64,000 bases of DNA from Jejubacter calystegiae (GTDB lineage Bacteria; Pseudomonadota; Gammaproteobacteria; Enterobacterales; Enterobacteriaceae), in contig NZ_CP040428.1 in assembly GCF_005671395.1 (NCBI RefSeq), forward strand, positions 1,736,001 to 1,800,000, in the 5' to 3' direction. The position numbers and the translations under genes were made by a program. The notes under the pieces are model-generated. The model had not been told where the DNA came from and searched no databases. It was given only the letters and a program-made list of their open reading frames with translations. This document shows, piece by piece, positions 36,997 through 45,702 of the stretch. Position 1 is the stretch's first letter; each line of letters opens with the position of its first letter.

Positions 36997-38333
36997 CAGG
37001 CCTCCGTGGTTTTAAGGGGCAGCCATACCGTAAAGCAGGCGCCCTGGCCGGTGATATTGCGCACGCTAATAGTGCCGTTCAACCGCTGTACCAGGGTTTC
37101 GGTTAACGCCATACCCAGACCGAGCCCCTGCTCGCGGGTGGTGAAAAAGGGCATAAACACCTGCTCCAGCGCCTGTTCCGACAGCCCCGGCCCGCCATCG
37201 CTCACCTCAATGGCGACGCCATCGCGTTCCTGCCGGGCGGCAATGGCTACCCAGGCCTCGCCCGTGGTCATTCCCTGCTGGGCCTGAATGGCGTTACTGA
37301 GCAGATTATGCAGGATCTGCTCGATATACAGCGGAACGGCGACGACAGCCGGCAAATCATCTGGGATCCGGGCGATCGGTTTAACCCTGCCTTGACGCAG
37401 TTCGGTTTCCAGTAGCTGAGCGGTATGGCGCCAGATGCGGGCCAGATTTACCGGCTGCGGCGGTACCTGCTCGCTGCCCAGGCGCTGGCGGAAAACCTGG
37501 ATCAGTTCGGCTACCCGTTTAATTTGTACCACGGCGGCGTCCAGGAGCGGGGCGGCGTTTTGCGGCTGCTGCTGGTTAATCAGGCGCAGTGCCGCCTGGT
37601 TATAGCTCAGAGTCGCAGTCAGCGGTTGGTTCAGCTCGTGGGCCAGTCCGGCGGCGATCTCGCCCAGCGCGTTCAGGCGCGTCAGCTCCGAAAAACGGGC
37701 GCGCAGATCTGCCAGCTCGCGCTGGCGCTTCTGGCGCCGGTACTGACTGCTAAAGTAAATCGCCGCCGCCCAGAACAGCAGAGTCGCCAGCATCACCAGC
37801 CACGGCATACTGCGCCAGTCGGGATCGTTACCAGCGGACAGTACAAAAGGCTGTGAAGGGCTGGCCAGTTTTTTATCCCAGCGCCAGTGGAACTGCGCCC
37901 CGGCATCGCCACGGGTAATCAGCGCCTGCTGCTGCCAGTTGATGCTGAAGGCCTGAAAGCGGTGGCGATGAAGTAGGGTATCCAGTAGCGGGTTCAGGTC
38001 GATAAGCAGGGAGTAGTGCTGGCCGCTGAGCCAGTACTGGCCATTGCCCGCGCTTACCAGCGAACCGGCGGGGCGAACCGTCGGGCGGGGTTCCCAGCGT
38101 ATGACCTGAGGGAAACGCTGCTGAACCAGCTCAAAGGCGCCATGGGCCGAAAGCAGCGACAGGATCACGTCATTCTGGGCCAGCTTAACCGACACATCGC
38201 GATACAAAATACGGAACTGCTCGCTCTGCTTTTCATACTGCTGCTGTAGCGCGTAGTTAACCAGCCCGCCGCAGGAGATCAGCGACAATAGCAGCCAGAT
38301 TATCGCCCTGACCATCGTCTTCCCTTTAAACAT
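36996..38333 (-). CDS. DctB/DctS-type sensor histidine kinase
   Basis: A 445-residue inner-membrane kinase with two transmembrane segments (about residues 8-26 and 176-195) enclosing a ~150-residue periplasmic sensor domain with a PAS/dCache-like length. The cytosolic HATPase core has the phospho-acceptor H232 in GLAHELNQPLTA, an N box (LLSNAIQAQQ) and G boxes (DGGPGLSE, GLGLGMALTE). The class usually senses dicarboxylates; proximity to the malonate operon suggests malonate or a related acid, by inference. Start at 38333 follows GGAGG; an internal ATG six codons on is also possible. Confidence 0.88.
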   Translation of the reverse strand: MFKGKTMVRAIIWLLLSLISCGGLVNYALQQQYEKQSEQFRILYRDVSVKLAQNDVILSLLSAHGAFELVQQRFPQVIRWEPRPTVRPAGSLVSAGNGQYWLSGQHYSLLIDLNPLLDTLLHRHRFQAFSINWQQQALITRGDAGAQFHWRWDKKLASPSQPFVLSAGNDPDWRSMPWLVMLATLLFWAAAIYFSSQYRRQKRQRELADLRARFSELTRLNALGEIAAGLAHELNQPLTATLSYNQAALRLINQQQPQNAAPLLDAAVVQIKRVAELIQVFRQRLGSEQVPPQPVNLARIWRHTAQLLETELRQGRVKPIARIPDDLPAVVAVPLYIEQILHNLLSNAIQAQQGMTTGEAWVAIAARQERDGVAIEVSDGGPGLSEQALEQVFMPFFTTREQGLGLGMALTETLVQRLNGTISVRNITGQGACFTVWLPLKTTEA

Positions 38334-38584
38334 GGCCCGCCTCCGTGGTGAAAAAAGAGGCTTATTAAAGCGGCTATTGACTACAGTGTCTATTCACACT
38401 TATCGCACCGTTCACCCAGGCTGAACGATCTCTTCCTGCGATCGGGATCGCAAAAATCAATCGCCATTATTACTATCAGGCTAATGGTTAGCCGCCATGG
38501 TTAATTGATGGATCGGGTCGCACGGCGCACACTTTAACCAACGTTAAGCAAATCATAAAGATTCGCTGAATCAGGAGGTTAACA
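38334..38584 (+). promoter_or_regulatory. mdc operon promoter region
   Basis: This 251-bp divergent region separates the sensor kinase from mdcA. Two candidate control elements are visible: a 14-bp palindrome GCGATC-GG-GATCGC (38438-38451) and a direct repeat of ATGGTTA at 38484-38490 and 38497-38503 (13-bp period). Either could bind MdcR or the response regulator. AGGAGG precedes the mdcA ATG. Confidence 0.5.
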
Positions 38585-40240
38585 ATGTTGTCAGGGCAAA
38601 CCCCAGCGCGGGTCTGGAACACGCGCCGCACAGAGAAACAGCGGCGTATGGCGTCCGTCCCGGTGCAGGGCAAGGTGCTCCCCACCGAACACCTCGCCGA
38701 TATTCTGGAAAAACTGATTGCGCCCGGTGACCGGGTGGTACTGGAAGGTAACAACCAGAAGCAGGCCGATTTCCTCTCCCGCACGCTTGCACAAGTCAAT
38801 CCGCAGAAAGTGCACGATCTGCATATGATCATGCCGAGCGTCGGCCGCAGCGAGCATCTGGACCTGTTTGAGAAAGGCATTGCCCGCAAGCTCGACTTCG
38901 CGTTTTCCGGCACTCAGAGCCTGCGTATTTCCCAGTTGCTGGAAGATGGCGCGATGGAAATCGGCGCCATCCACACCTATATCGAACTCTATTCCCGTCT
39001 TTATGTAGACCTGGCGCCGAATATCGCGCTGGTGGCCGGTTATAAGGCCGACCGCAAAGGTAATCTCTACACCGGGCCGAGCACCGAAGATACTCCGGCG
39101 CTGATTGAAGCCGCCTCGTTCCATGACGGCATCGTTATCGCCCAGGTTAACGAGCTGGTGGATGATGAGACCGACCTGCCGCGCGTGGATATTCCGGGCT
39201 CCTGGATTGACTACGTGGTGGTGGCGGATAAGCCGTTCTTTATTGAACCGCTGTTCACCCGCGACCCGCGCCTGATTAAGCAGGAACATATCCTGATGGC
39301 GATGATGGCCATCAAAGGGATCTACGCTGAACACCAGGTGCAGTCCCTGAACCACGGCATCGGCTTTAACACCGCTGCCATCGAACTGCTGCTGCCGACT
39401 TACGGCGAACAGTTAGGCCTGAAAGGCAAAATCTGTAAGCACTGGACCCTGAACCCGCATCCAACGCTGATCCCCGCCATTGAAAGCGGTTGGGTGGAAA
39501 GCGTGCACTGCTTCGGCGGCGAACTGGGGATGGAAGAGTATATCCGGGCGCGCCCCGATGTCTTCTTCACCGGCGCCGACGGATCTATGCGCTCTAACCG
39601 CGCCTTCTGCCAGATGGCCGGTCAGTACGCGGTAGATATGTTCATTGGCTCCACTCTGCAGGTGGATGGTCTGGCGAACTCCTCAACCGTGACCCGCGGT
39701 CGTCTTTCCGGCTTCGGCGGCGCGCCGAACATGGGCCATGACCCTCACGGTCGCCGTCACGCCACCCCGGCATGGCTCAACATGATTACCGAGCCGGACC
39801 CAATGCAGCGCGGGCGCAAGCTGGTGGTGCAGATGGTGGAAACCTTCCAGGCTGGCGTGAAACCCACCTTCGTGGAAAAACTCGATGCCGTCGATGTGGC
39901 GAAAGCCTCCGGTATGCCGCTGGCGCCGGTCATGATTTATGGCGATGACGTCACTCACGTGCTGACCGAAGAGGGTATCGCCTACCTCTACCGGGCGGAA
40001 AGTCTGGAAGAGCGCCGCGCCATGGTGGCGGCGGTGGCGGGTATCACCGATATCGGCCTTGGCGCAGACGCCAAACGCGTGGCCGAACTGCGCCGCAGCG
40101 GCAAAGTGGTCTACCCGGAAGATATGGGGATTCGTCGCACCGATGCCAGCCGCTCACTGCTGGCCGCAGGCAGCGTCGCTGACCTGGTGGAATGGTCCGA
40201 CGGCCTCTATAACCCACCGGCGAAATTCCGGAGCTGGTAA
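38585..40240 (+). CDS. mdcA: Malonate decarboxylase subunit alpha (acetyl-S-ACP:malonate ACP transferase)
   Basis: Transfers the acyl-carrier protein from acetyl to malonyl groups in the biotin-independent malonate decarboxylase, beginning each turnover. The 551 residues match Klebsiella MdcA in length; citrate-lyase/CoA-transferase-like motifs include GRLSGFGGAPNMGHDPHGRR and the glutamate-containing HCFGGELGMEEYIRARPDV. First gene of a tightly spaced mdcABCDEFGH operon; its stop overlaps mdcB by one base (TAATG). Confidence 0.96.
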   Translation: MLSGQTPARVWNTRRTEKQRRMASVPVQGKVLPTEHLADILEKLIAPGDRVVLEGNNQKQADFLSRTLAQVNPQKVHDLHMIMPSVGRSEHLDLFEKGIARKLDFAFSGTQSLRISQLLEDGAMEIGAIHTYIELYSRLYVDLAPNIALVAGYKADRKGNLYTGPSTEDTPALIEAASFHDGIVIAQVNELVDDETDLPRVDIPGSWIDYVVVADKPFFIEPLFTRDPRLIKQEHILMAMMAIKGIYAEHQVQSLNHGIGFNTAAIELLLPTYGEQLGLKGKICKHWTLNPHPTLIPAIESGWVESVHCFGGELGMEEYIRARPDVFFTGADGSMRSNRAFCQMAGQYAVDMFIGSTLQVDGLANSSTVTRGRLSGFGGAPNMGHDPHGRRHATPAWLNMITEPDPMQRGRKLVVQMVETFQAGVKPTFVEKLDAVDVAKASGMPLAPVMIYGDDVTHVLTEEGIAYLYRAESLEERRAMVAAVAGITDIGLGADAKRVAELRRSGKVVYPEDMGIRRTDASRSLLAAGSVADLVEWSDGLYNPPAKFRSW

Positions 40241-41088
40241 TGAAACTCTACCCACAGACAGGCAGTGAGGAGCGCGCCCGCCAGCTGGCCTGGTTTGCCA
40301 CGCAAAGTCTTATCGACGAAGCGCGCCTGAGCCCGAAGCCCGGTCTGGTGGATAGCCGGGGCAACGGGGCCCATCACGACCTGACGCTCGCTTTGATGGA
40401 GCGTTCGGCTCACAGCCTGACACCGACCTTCCAGGCGCTGGCGCTCCAGTGCTGGCAGCGGCCTGCGGATATCGCGCTACGCCAGACCGTCGGGCGGCTG
40501 GGGCGTGAAGGCGAAAGCCAGATGATGGCGGCAACCGATGGGGTGAATACCCACCGCGGCGCCATCTGGGCGCTGGGCCTGATAGTGAGCGCCGCTGCGA
40601 TGCTGGGCGGCAGTGGCTCGCCCCGGGACATTACCGAAACGGCGGCGGCCATCGCCAGGTTACCGGACCATGCCGCGCCGAAAGTGTTTAGTAAAGGGCT
40701 GCGCGCCACCCGCCGCTACCGGGTTCCCGGAGCGCGGGAAGAGGCGCAGCAGGGTTTCCCCCACGTCATGAAACTGGCTCTGCCGCAGCTTCTGCGCAGC
40801 CGCCGTCAGGGCGCATCGCAAAGCGAAGCGCAGCTTGACGCGCTGATGGCCATTATGACCTCACTCAGCGACACCTGCGTACTTTCCCGCGCCGGACTAC
40901 CGGGGCTGGAAGCGATGCAGAACGGCGCCAGAGCGGTGCTACTGGCGGGGGGATGCGGGGGCGAACAGGGCAGGGCGGCCCTTGCCAGGCTGGATAGCCA
41001 GATGCTGGCGCTTAACGCCTCGCCGGGCGGTGCCGCCGACCTGCTGGCCGCCACGTTACTACTTGATCGAATTGCGCAGCCAGATTAA
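40240..41088 (+). CDS. mdcB: Triphosphoribosyl-dephospho-CoA synthase MdcB
   Basis: Makes 2'-(5''-triphosphoribosyl)-3'-dephospho-CoA, the precursor of the MdcC prosthetic group, from dephospho-CoA and ATP. The 282 residues contain the CitG/MdcB hallmark SPKPGLVDSRGNGAHHD and GVNTHRGAIWALGL. Start overlaps the mdcA stop by one base. Followed by 34 bp before mdcC with AAGAGGGTG as its ribosome-binding site. Confidence 0.95.
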   Translation: MKLYPQTGSEERARQLAWFATQSLIDEARLSPKPGLVDSRGNGAHHDLTLALMERSAHSLTPTFQALALQCWQRPADIALRQTVGRLGREGESQMMAATDGVNTHRGAIWALGLIVSAAAMLGGSGSPRDITETAAAIARLPDHAAPKVFSKGLRATRRYRVPGAREEAQQGFPHVMKLALPQLLRSRRQGASQSEAQLDALMAIMTSLSDTCVLSRAGLPGLEAMQNGARAVLLAGGCGGEQGRAALARLDSQMLALNASPGGAADLLAATLLLDRIAQPD

Positions 41089-41122
41089 CTCCCCAAGGGG
41101 AATACCGAATTAAGAGGGTGTT

Positions 41123-41422
41123 ATGGAACAGATTACATTGTCATTTCCGGCAACCCGCACCGCCAGCGGCAAAGCGCTGGCTGGCGTGGTGGGCTCCGGC
41201 GATATGGAAGTGCTGTATACCGCAGGCGCGGGCAATCAGCTTCAGGTTGATATCACCACCTCCGTCGATAACAGCCAGGCGCGCTGGCAGGCGCTGTTTG
41301 ACCGCCTGGCGCAGGTCAGCAGCCTGCCTGCGGGCCAGATGGTGATTCACGATTTCGGCGCGACGCCGGGCGTGGCGCGTATCCGTATCGAACAGGTTTT
41401 TGAGGGGGTGAGCCATGCGTAA
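41123..41422 (+). CDS. mdcC: Malonate decarboxylase acyl carrier protein MdcC (delta)
   Basis: Acyl carrier subunit to which malonyl/acetyl is bound through the phosphoribosyl-dephospho-CoA arm. The 99-residue protein has Ser25 in VVGSGDMEVLY, the residue carrying the prosthetic group in Klebsiella MdcC. Its last 8 bp overlap mdcD. Too short to be mistaken for other carriers; homologous to citrate lyase gamma (CitD). Confidence 0.95.
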   Translation: MEQITLSFPATRTASGKALAGVVGSGDMEVLYTAGAGNQLQVDITTSVDNSQARWQALFDRLAQVSSLPAGQMVIHDFGATPGVARIRIEQVFEGVSHA

Positions 41423-42248
41423 TGACCGCAGCTTTATCGAACTGAGAGCGCGCGAACGCGCCCGCAATCTGCTGGATGACGGCAGCTATCGCGAACTCCT
41501 CGATCCCTTCGACGGCATTATTTCGCCGTGGCTGGGGCCCCAGGGCATCGTTCCCCAGGCCGATGACGGCATGGTGGTGGCCAAAGGCACCATTAATGGC
41601 AAACCCAGCGTAGTGGTGGCGATTGAAGGGGCTTTCCAGGGCGGCAGTATGGGGGAAGTGTCCGGCGCCAAAATGGCGGCGGCGCTGGAACTGGCCGCTG
41701 AGGATAACCGTAACGGCATCCCGACTCAGGCGGTACTGAGCCTGGAAACCGGCGGCGTGCGCCTGCAGGAGGCGAACCTGGGCCTGGCGGCTATCGCTGA
41801 TATCCACGCGGCCATTGTTGACCTGCGTCGCTACGTGCCGGTGATCGGTATCGTGACCGGCACCGTGGGCTGCTTCGGCGGGATGTCCATTGCCGCGGCC
41901 CTGTGCAGCCACCTGATTGTGACCCGCGAAGCGCGTCTGGGGCTGAACGGCCCTCAGGTGATTGAACAGGAAGCGGGCATTGAAGAGTACGACTCCCGGG
42001 ATCGCCCCTTTATCTGGAGCATGACCGGCGGTGAAGTGCGTTACCACAGCGGGCTGGTGGATGCGCTGGTGCCGGACGGTATTAACGCCGTGAAGCAGGC
42101 GGTGCAGGCAGCCATCGATAAAGGCGTGCCGGAAAAAGTACGCACCGACAACTATCAGTGGTATCTCGACCGTCTGACCGCCTTTGATACGCGTCAGCAG
42201 GCCGACAGCGACCAAATTAAACAGCTTTTTGGGGAGGTGAAATCATGA
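41415..42248 (+). CDS. mdcD: Malonyl-S-ACP decarboxylase subunit beta MdcD
   Basis: Carboxyltransferase-fold subunit which, with MdcE, decarboxylates malonyl-S-MdcC to acetyl-S-MdcC. The 277 residues include the crotonase-like oxyanion segments VVAIEGAFQGGSMGEVSGAK and GTVGCFGGMSIAAALC. It starts within mdcC and its stop overlaps mdcE (ATGA), so translation of the subunits is chained. Confidence 0.95.
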   Translation: MRNDRSFIELRARERARNLLDDGSYRELLDPFDGIISPWLGPQGIVPQADDGMVVAKGTINGKPSVVVAIEGAFQGGSMGEVSGAKMAAALELAAEDNRNGIPTQAVLSLETGGVRLQEANLGLAAIADIHAAIVDLRRYVPVIGIVTGTVGCFGGMSIAAALCSHLIVTREARLGLNGPQVIEQEAGIEEYDSRDRPFIWSMTGGEVRYHSGLVDALVPDGINAVKQAVQAAIDKGVPEKVRTDNYQWYLDRLTAFDTRQQADSDQIKQLFGEVKS

Positions 42249-43045
42249 GCCAGACACAGAGCCGCGGCGCCCTATGGCTGAATAAACTGGCGCCGGATGC
42301 AACAGCGGTCGCCGGTCTGTGCCCGTCGGTACAGGCGGTGGATGGCACCCTGGCAGGCGAAGCCGCACGGTTTATCGCCGTGGTGCCGGATGCCGGTAAC
42401 CATTTTCCGCGCGCCGCACGCGGCGAGGTGGGCCTGCTGGAAGGCTGGACCCTGGCGAAAGTGATTAGCGAAACCATTGCGCAAGATGCCAGCAAAGCCA
42501 TCAAACGTCCCATCATTGCGGTTATCGATGTGCCCAGCCAGGCCTATGGTCGTCGCGAAGAGGCTTTCGGTATTCACCAGGCGCTGGCCGGTGCCGCAGC
42601 GGCGTACGCCAATGCGCGACTGGCGGGGCATCCGGTGATTGGGCTTATCGTCGGTAAAGCGATGTCCGGCGCCTTCCTGGCGCACGGCTACCAGGCTAAC
42701 CGTCTGATAGCTTTTAACGATGCCGGGGTGATGATTCACGCCATGGGGAAAGAGTCTGCGGCACGTATCACGCTGCGTAGCGTGGCCGACCTGGAAAAAC
42801 TGGCCTCGACCATTCCGCCGATGGCCTACGACATCGAAAACTACAAAACCCTGGGCCTGCTTTCCTCCCTGTTGGATATCAGCAACCCGGACGCGCCGCA
42901 GGCCGACGATCTGACCCTGGTCAATCGCGCGCTGGAAAAGGCCGTTGAAGAGGCTCGTCAGGATCCCACCCTGAAAAGCCGCCTGGGCGCGGAGAACCGT
43001 CGTAGCTCAGCGCTGGTTCGCGAACGGATGCGCGCAAACTGGTAA
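42245..43045 (+). CDS. mdcE: Malonate decarboxylase subunit gamma MdcE
   Basis: Second carboxyltransferase-like decarboxylase subunit, 266 residues. RREEAFGIHQALAGAAAAYA and VGKAMSGAFLAHGYQANRL match the family. Start overlaps the mdcD stop by 4 bp. A GC-rich imperfect hairpin follows before mdcF, which may lower transporter expression relative to the enzyme. Confidence 0.95.
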   Translation: MSQTQSRGALWLNKLAPDATAVAGLCPSVQAVDGTLAGEAARFIAVVPDAGNHFPRAARGEVGLLEGWTLAKVISETIAQDASKAIKRPIIAVIDVPSQAYGRREEAFGIHQALAGAAAAYANARLAGHPVIGLIVGKAMSGAFLAHGYQANRLIAFNDAGVMIHAMGKESAARITLRSVADLEKLASTIPPMAYDIENYKTLGLLSSLLDISNPDAPQADDLTLVNRALEKAVEEARQDPTLKSRLGAENRRSSALVRERMRANW

Positions 43046-43067
43046 GCCGACAATAAAACCTGCCGGT

Positions 43068-43103
43068 CAGGGTCAGTGAGGGCGATTCCGCCCACTGGCC
43101 CTG
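43068..43103 (+). repeat. Imperfect hairpin between mdcE and mdcF
   Basis: CAGGG and the following CAGTG face CACTG and CCCTG, with GGGCG/CGCCC at the tip (43080-43084 and 43089-43093). An A-run rather than T-run follows, so it is better read as an mRNA stabiliser or attenuator than a terminator. Confidence 0.55.
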
Positions 43104-43169
43104 TGCTTGAAAAAATAATAACCATCGCGCTGGTGCTGCTCCGATTTTCTCTTTTTTAAGGTGACTACT

Positions 43170-44129
43170 ATGACATACGTGATTGTCCACGCGCTCGCGC
43201 CCATCTTTGTGATCATGCTGCTCGGCTTCTGGGCCGGTAAGGCAAAGATGGTCGATAACCAGAACGTTTCCCTGCTCAATATTTTCGTCATGGATTTTGC
43301 CCTGCCCGCCGCGCTGTTTAGCGCGACGGTGCAGACCCCCTGGTCCGGTATCGTTCAGCAGTCACCACTGGTGGTGGTACTGACGCTGGCAATGTGGATA
43401 ACCTGGGCGGTGATCTACTTCCTGGCGGTGAAAGTCTTCAAAAAATCGCCCCAGGATGCGGCGGTACTGACCCTGACCGTGGCGCTGCCTAACTATGCGG
43501 CTCTTGGCCTGCCGATTCTTGGCAGCGTACTGGGGGAAGGCCCGTCCACTTCGCTGTCCGTCGCGGTCTCTATTGCCTGCGGTTCGGTACTGATGACGCC
43601 GTTCTGCCTGCTGGTGCTGGAGCGTGAAAAAGCCCGCGCGGCTGGCGGTAACAGCGGCTCTACCCTGACTATGCTGCCGGTGCTGATGTGGCGCTCTATC
43701 AAAAAACCGATCGTCATGGGCCCGCTGCTGGGGGTGATTCTTTCCGCTATCGGTATCAAAATGCCGGATCTTCTGCTGGCGGCGATTAAACCGTTGGGAC
43801 TTGCGGCCACCGCTGCCGCGCTGTTCCTGACCGGGGTGATTCTGTCGGCCCGCCGTCTGAAAATTAATGCTTCCGTTATCATTGGCAGCGTAATGACCAT
43901 GCTGATTCAGCCGATGATCGCCTGGGGCGTGGTGCTGGTACTGGGGCTGCATGGCCAGGTCGCCATTACCGCTGTCCTGATGGTGGCGCTTTCCGCGGGC
44001 TTCTTCGGCGTGGTGTTCGGTAACCGCTTTGGCGTACAGTCGCCGGATGCGGAAGCGGTGCTGCTGATTAGCTCGGTACTCTGTATCCTGACGCTACCGC
44101 TGTTTATCTCACTGACTTCAGGAATGTAA
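43170..44129 (+). CDS. mdcF: Malonate transporter MdcF
   Basis: Inner-membrane permease of the auxin efflux carrier (AEC) family thought to import malonate. The 319 residues show about ten hydrophobic helices, with VDNQNVSLLNIFVMDFALPA and PNYAALGLPILGSVLGEGP as AEC family blocks. ATG at 43170 is preferred to GTG at 43161 because AAGGTG lies just before it and the Klebsiella protein has the same length. mdcG follows after 3 bp. Confidence 0.92.
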   Translation: MTYVIVHALAPIFVIMLLGFWAGKAKMVDNQNVSLLNIFVMDFALPAALFSATVQTPWSGIVQQSPLVVVLTLAMWITWAVIYFLAVKVFKKSPQDAAVLTLTVALPNYAALGLPILGSVLGEGPSTSLSVAVSIACGSVLMTPFCLLVLEREKARAAGGNSGSTLTMLPVLMWRSIKKPIVMGPLLGVILSAIGIKMPDLLLAAIKPLGLAATAAALFLTGVILSARRLKINASVIIGSVMTMLIQPMIAWGVVLVLGLHGQVAITAVLMVALSAGFFGVVFGNRFGVQSPDAEAVLLISSVLCILTLPLFISLTSGM

Positions 44130-44132
44130 CTC

Positions 44133-44747
44133 ATGATGCACCCCCGTCCCCATGACCTGCTCTGGCTTGATGATGTCGATGCGCTACAGGGTGTTGATGC
44201 CCCCTGGGCTACCCGCCAGTGGCGCCCGGCGCTGCCGGTGGTGGTGCGCCGCGACAGTCACCCACAGGGGCTGATTCCGGTAGGGGTTCGGGGGTTACGG
44301 CGCGAACAGCGCGCCGCCGGATGGGTGGCGCTGCCGCGCGTTGTCCGCACTCTGTCACCCGAGGATCTGGTGGATATTCATGCGCTGTTGTACTCGCCTT
44401 TTGTTTCCCAGCCGCCGGTTCAGGCGGCTGTTGCTGTGGCACAGCAGGCGTGGCCGTGGGTCTGGGGGATTGGCGGCAGCGTTGGCTATGCCCTGGCGAC
44501 CGGGATCCCGACCCTGCATGCCGACAGCGATCTCGATCTGCTGATTCGCGCGCCCGATCCCCTCGATCGTCAGGCGCTAAATACCTGGCAGGATCGGGTT
44601 TCCCGCCTGCCGTGCCGGGCGGATACCCAGGTGGAGACCCCGTTTGGGGGCTTTGCGCTGGCGGAGTGGCTGCGCGATGGACGCGCGCTACTGAAGACTG
44701 AAACCGGGCCGCGGATAGTCAGCGACCCGTGGCAACAGGAGCGGTGA
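44133..44747 (+). CDS. mdcG: Phosphoribosyl-dephospho-CoA transferase MdcG
   Basis: Nucleotidyltransferase-like enzyme that attaches the MdcB product to Ser25 of MdcC, turning apo- into holo-ACP. The 204 residues include IGGSVGYALATGIPTLHADS followed by DLDLLIRAP, where the paired Asp residues are the metal-binding DxD site. The stop overlaps the mdcH start (TGATG). Confidence 0.93.
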   Translation: MMHPRPHDLLWLDDVDALQGVDAPWATRQWRPALPVVVRRDSHPQGLIPVGVRGLRREQRAAGWVALPRVVRTLSPEDLVDIHALLYSPFVSQPPVQAAVAVAQQAWPWVWGIGGSVGYALATGIPTLHADSDLDLLIRAPDPLDRQALNTWQDRVSRLPCRADTQVETPFGGFALAEWLRDGRALLKTETGPRIVSDPWQQER

Positions 44748-45658
44748 TGAAAATACTCTTTACCTTTCCCGGCCAGGGAACCCAGCATCCCGGTATGCTG
44801 CATGAACTCCCGGCCGGAGATACCACGCTGGAGCAAGCCCGTGCGGTGCTCGGCGATGAGGTCGACACCCTGGACAGCCCCCAGGCGCTGCGCCATACCC
44901 GGGCGGTTCAGCTCTGTTTGTTGATTGCAGGCACGGCCTGGGCCCGGGAGCTGATACGGCGCGACGTGACGCCGGACATGGTCAGCGGCCTGTCCATTGG
45001 CGCCTTTCCGGCGGCGGTGATGGCCGGAGTTTTGCCGTTCGCCGACGCGCTCCGACTGGTGGCGCTGCGTGGAGATCTGATGGAACAGGCGTATCCGCAG
45101 GGCTATGGGCTGACCGCGATTATGGGGCTGACTCTGCCACAGGTCGAGGCGCTGGTGGCCGACAGCGACGTCTATATCGCTAACCTGAACGCCGAAACCC
45201 AGATTGTGATTGCCGGGCGCGACGACAGCATGGCGCAGGTGGCTCAACGGGCGCTGAAAAAAGGCGCCAGCCGCGCTAAACGGCTGGCGGTCAGTGTACC
45301 TTCCCACTGTGCACTGCTGGATGAACCGGCCCGCCAGCTCCAGGCGGCCTTTGCCGGTGTCACTCTGACGCGGCCGCGCTGCGCCTACTTAAGCGGCAGC
45401 ACCGCCCGGGTGCTGTGGCAGCCGGAGCGAATCGCGGAGGATCTGGCCCTGAATATGGCGCGCACCGTGCGCTGGCAGGAGGCGATGATCGCGGCAGAAG
45501 AACGGGAGGTTGGCCTGGCGATCGAAATGCCCCCCGGCGGCATTCTGACCTGCCTGACCCGCCAGGCGGTGACCCGGGAAGAGGCTATCTCGCTGGAACG
45601 CAGCGGCTGCGAGGTCGCAGCCCATATGACGAAGCTGGCCAGGGCCAGAGAGTATTAA
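44747..45658 (+). CDS. mdcH: Malonyl-CoA:ACP transacylase MdcH (epsilon)
   Basis: FabD-like acyltransferase that primes the decarboxylase by loading malonyl from CoA onto MdcC. Motifs: FPGQGTQHPGM at the N-terminus, nucleophile Ser in SGLSIGAFPAAV and catalytic His in VPSHCALLDEPA. The 303-residue start at MKILFTFPG is used because it follows AGGAG and overlaps the mdcG stop. Klebsiella keeps a comparable transacylase gene apart from its cluster as I recall; here it is within the operon. Confidence 0.93.
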   Translation: MKILFTFPGQGTQHPGMLHELPAGDTTLEQARAVLGDEVDTLDSPQALRHTRAVQLCLLIAGTAWARELIRRDVTPDMVSGLSIGAFPAAVMAGVLPFADALRLVALRGDLMEQAYPQGYGLTAIMGLTLPQVEALVADSDVYIANLNAETQIVIAGRDDSMAQVAQRALKKGASRAKRLAVSVPSHCALLDEPARQLQAAFAGVTLTRPRCAYLSGSTARVLWQPERIAEDLALNMARTVRWQEAMIAAEEREVGLAIEMPPGGILTCLTRQAVTREEAISLERSGCEVAAHMTKLARAREY

Positions 45659-45702
45659 CCGACAGGCTATACTGAGGGCGAGTTATTCTGCCGGAGGAAA
45701 GC

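Noticed and set aside
41316-42215. 299-codon minus-strand frame opposite mdcD
   Set aside because: Antisense shadow; the plus-strand gene is certain and no ribosome-binding site precedes the frame.
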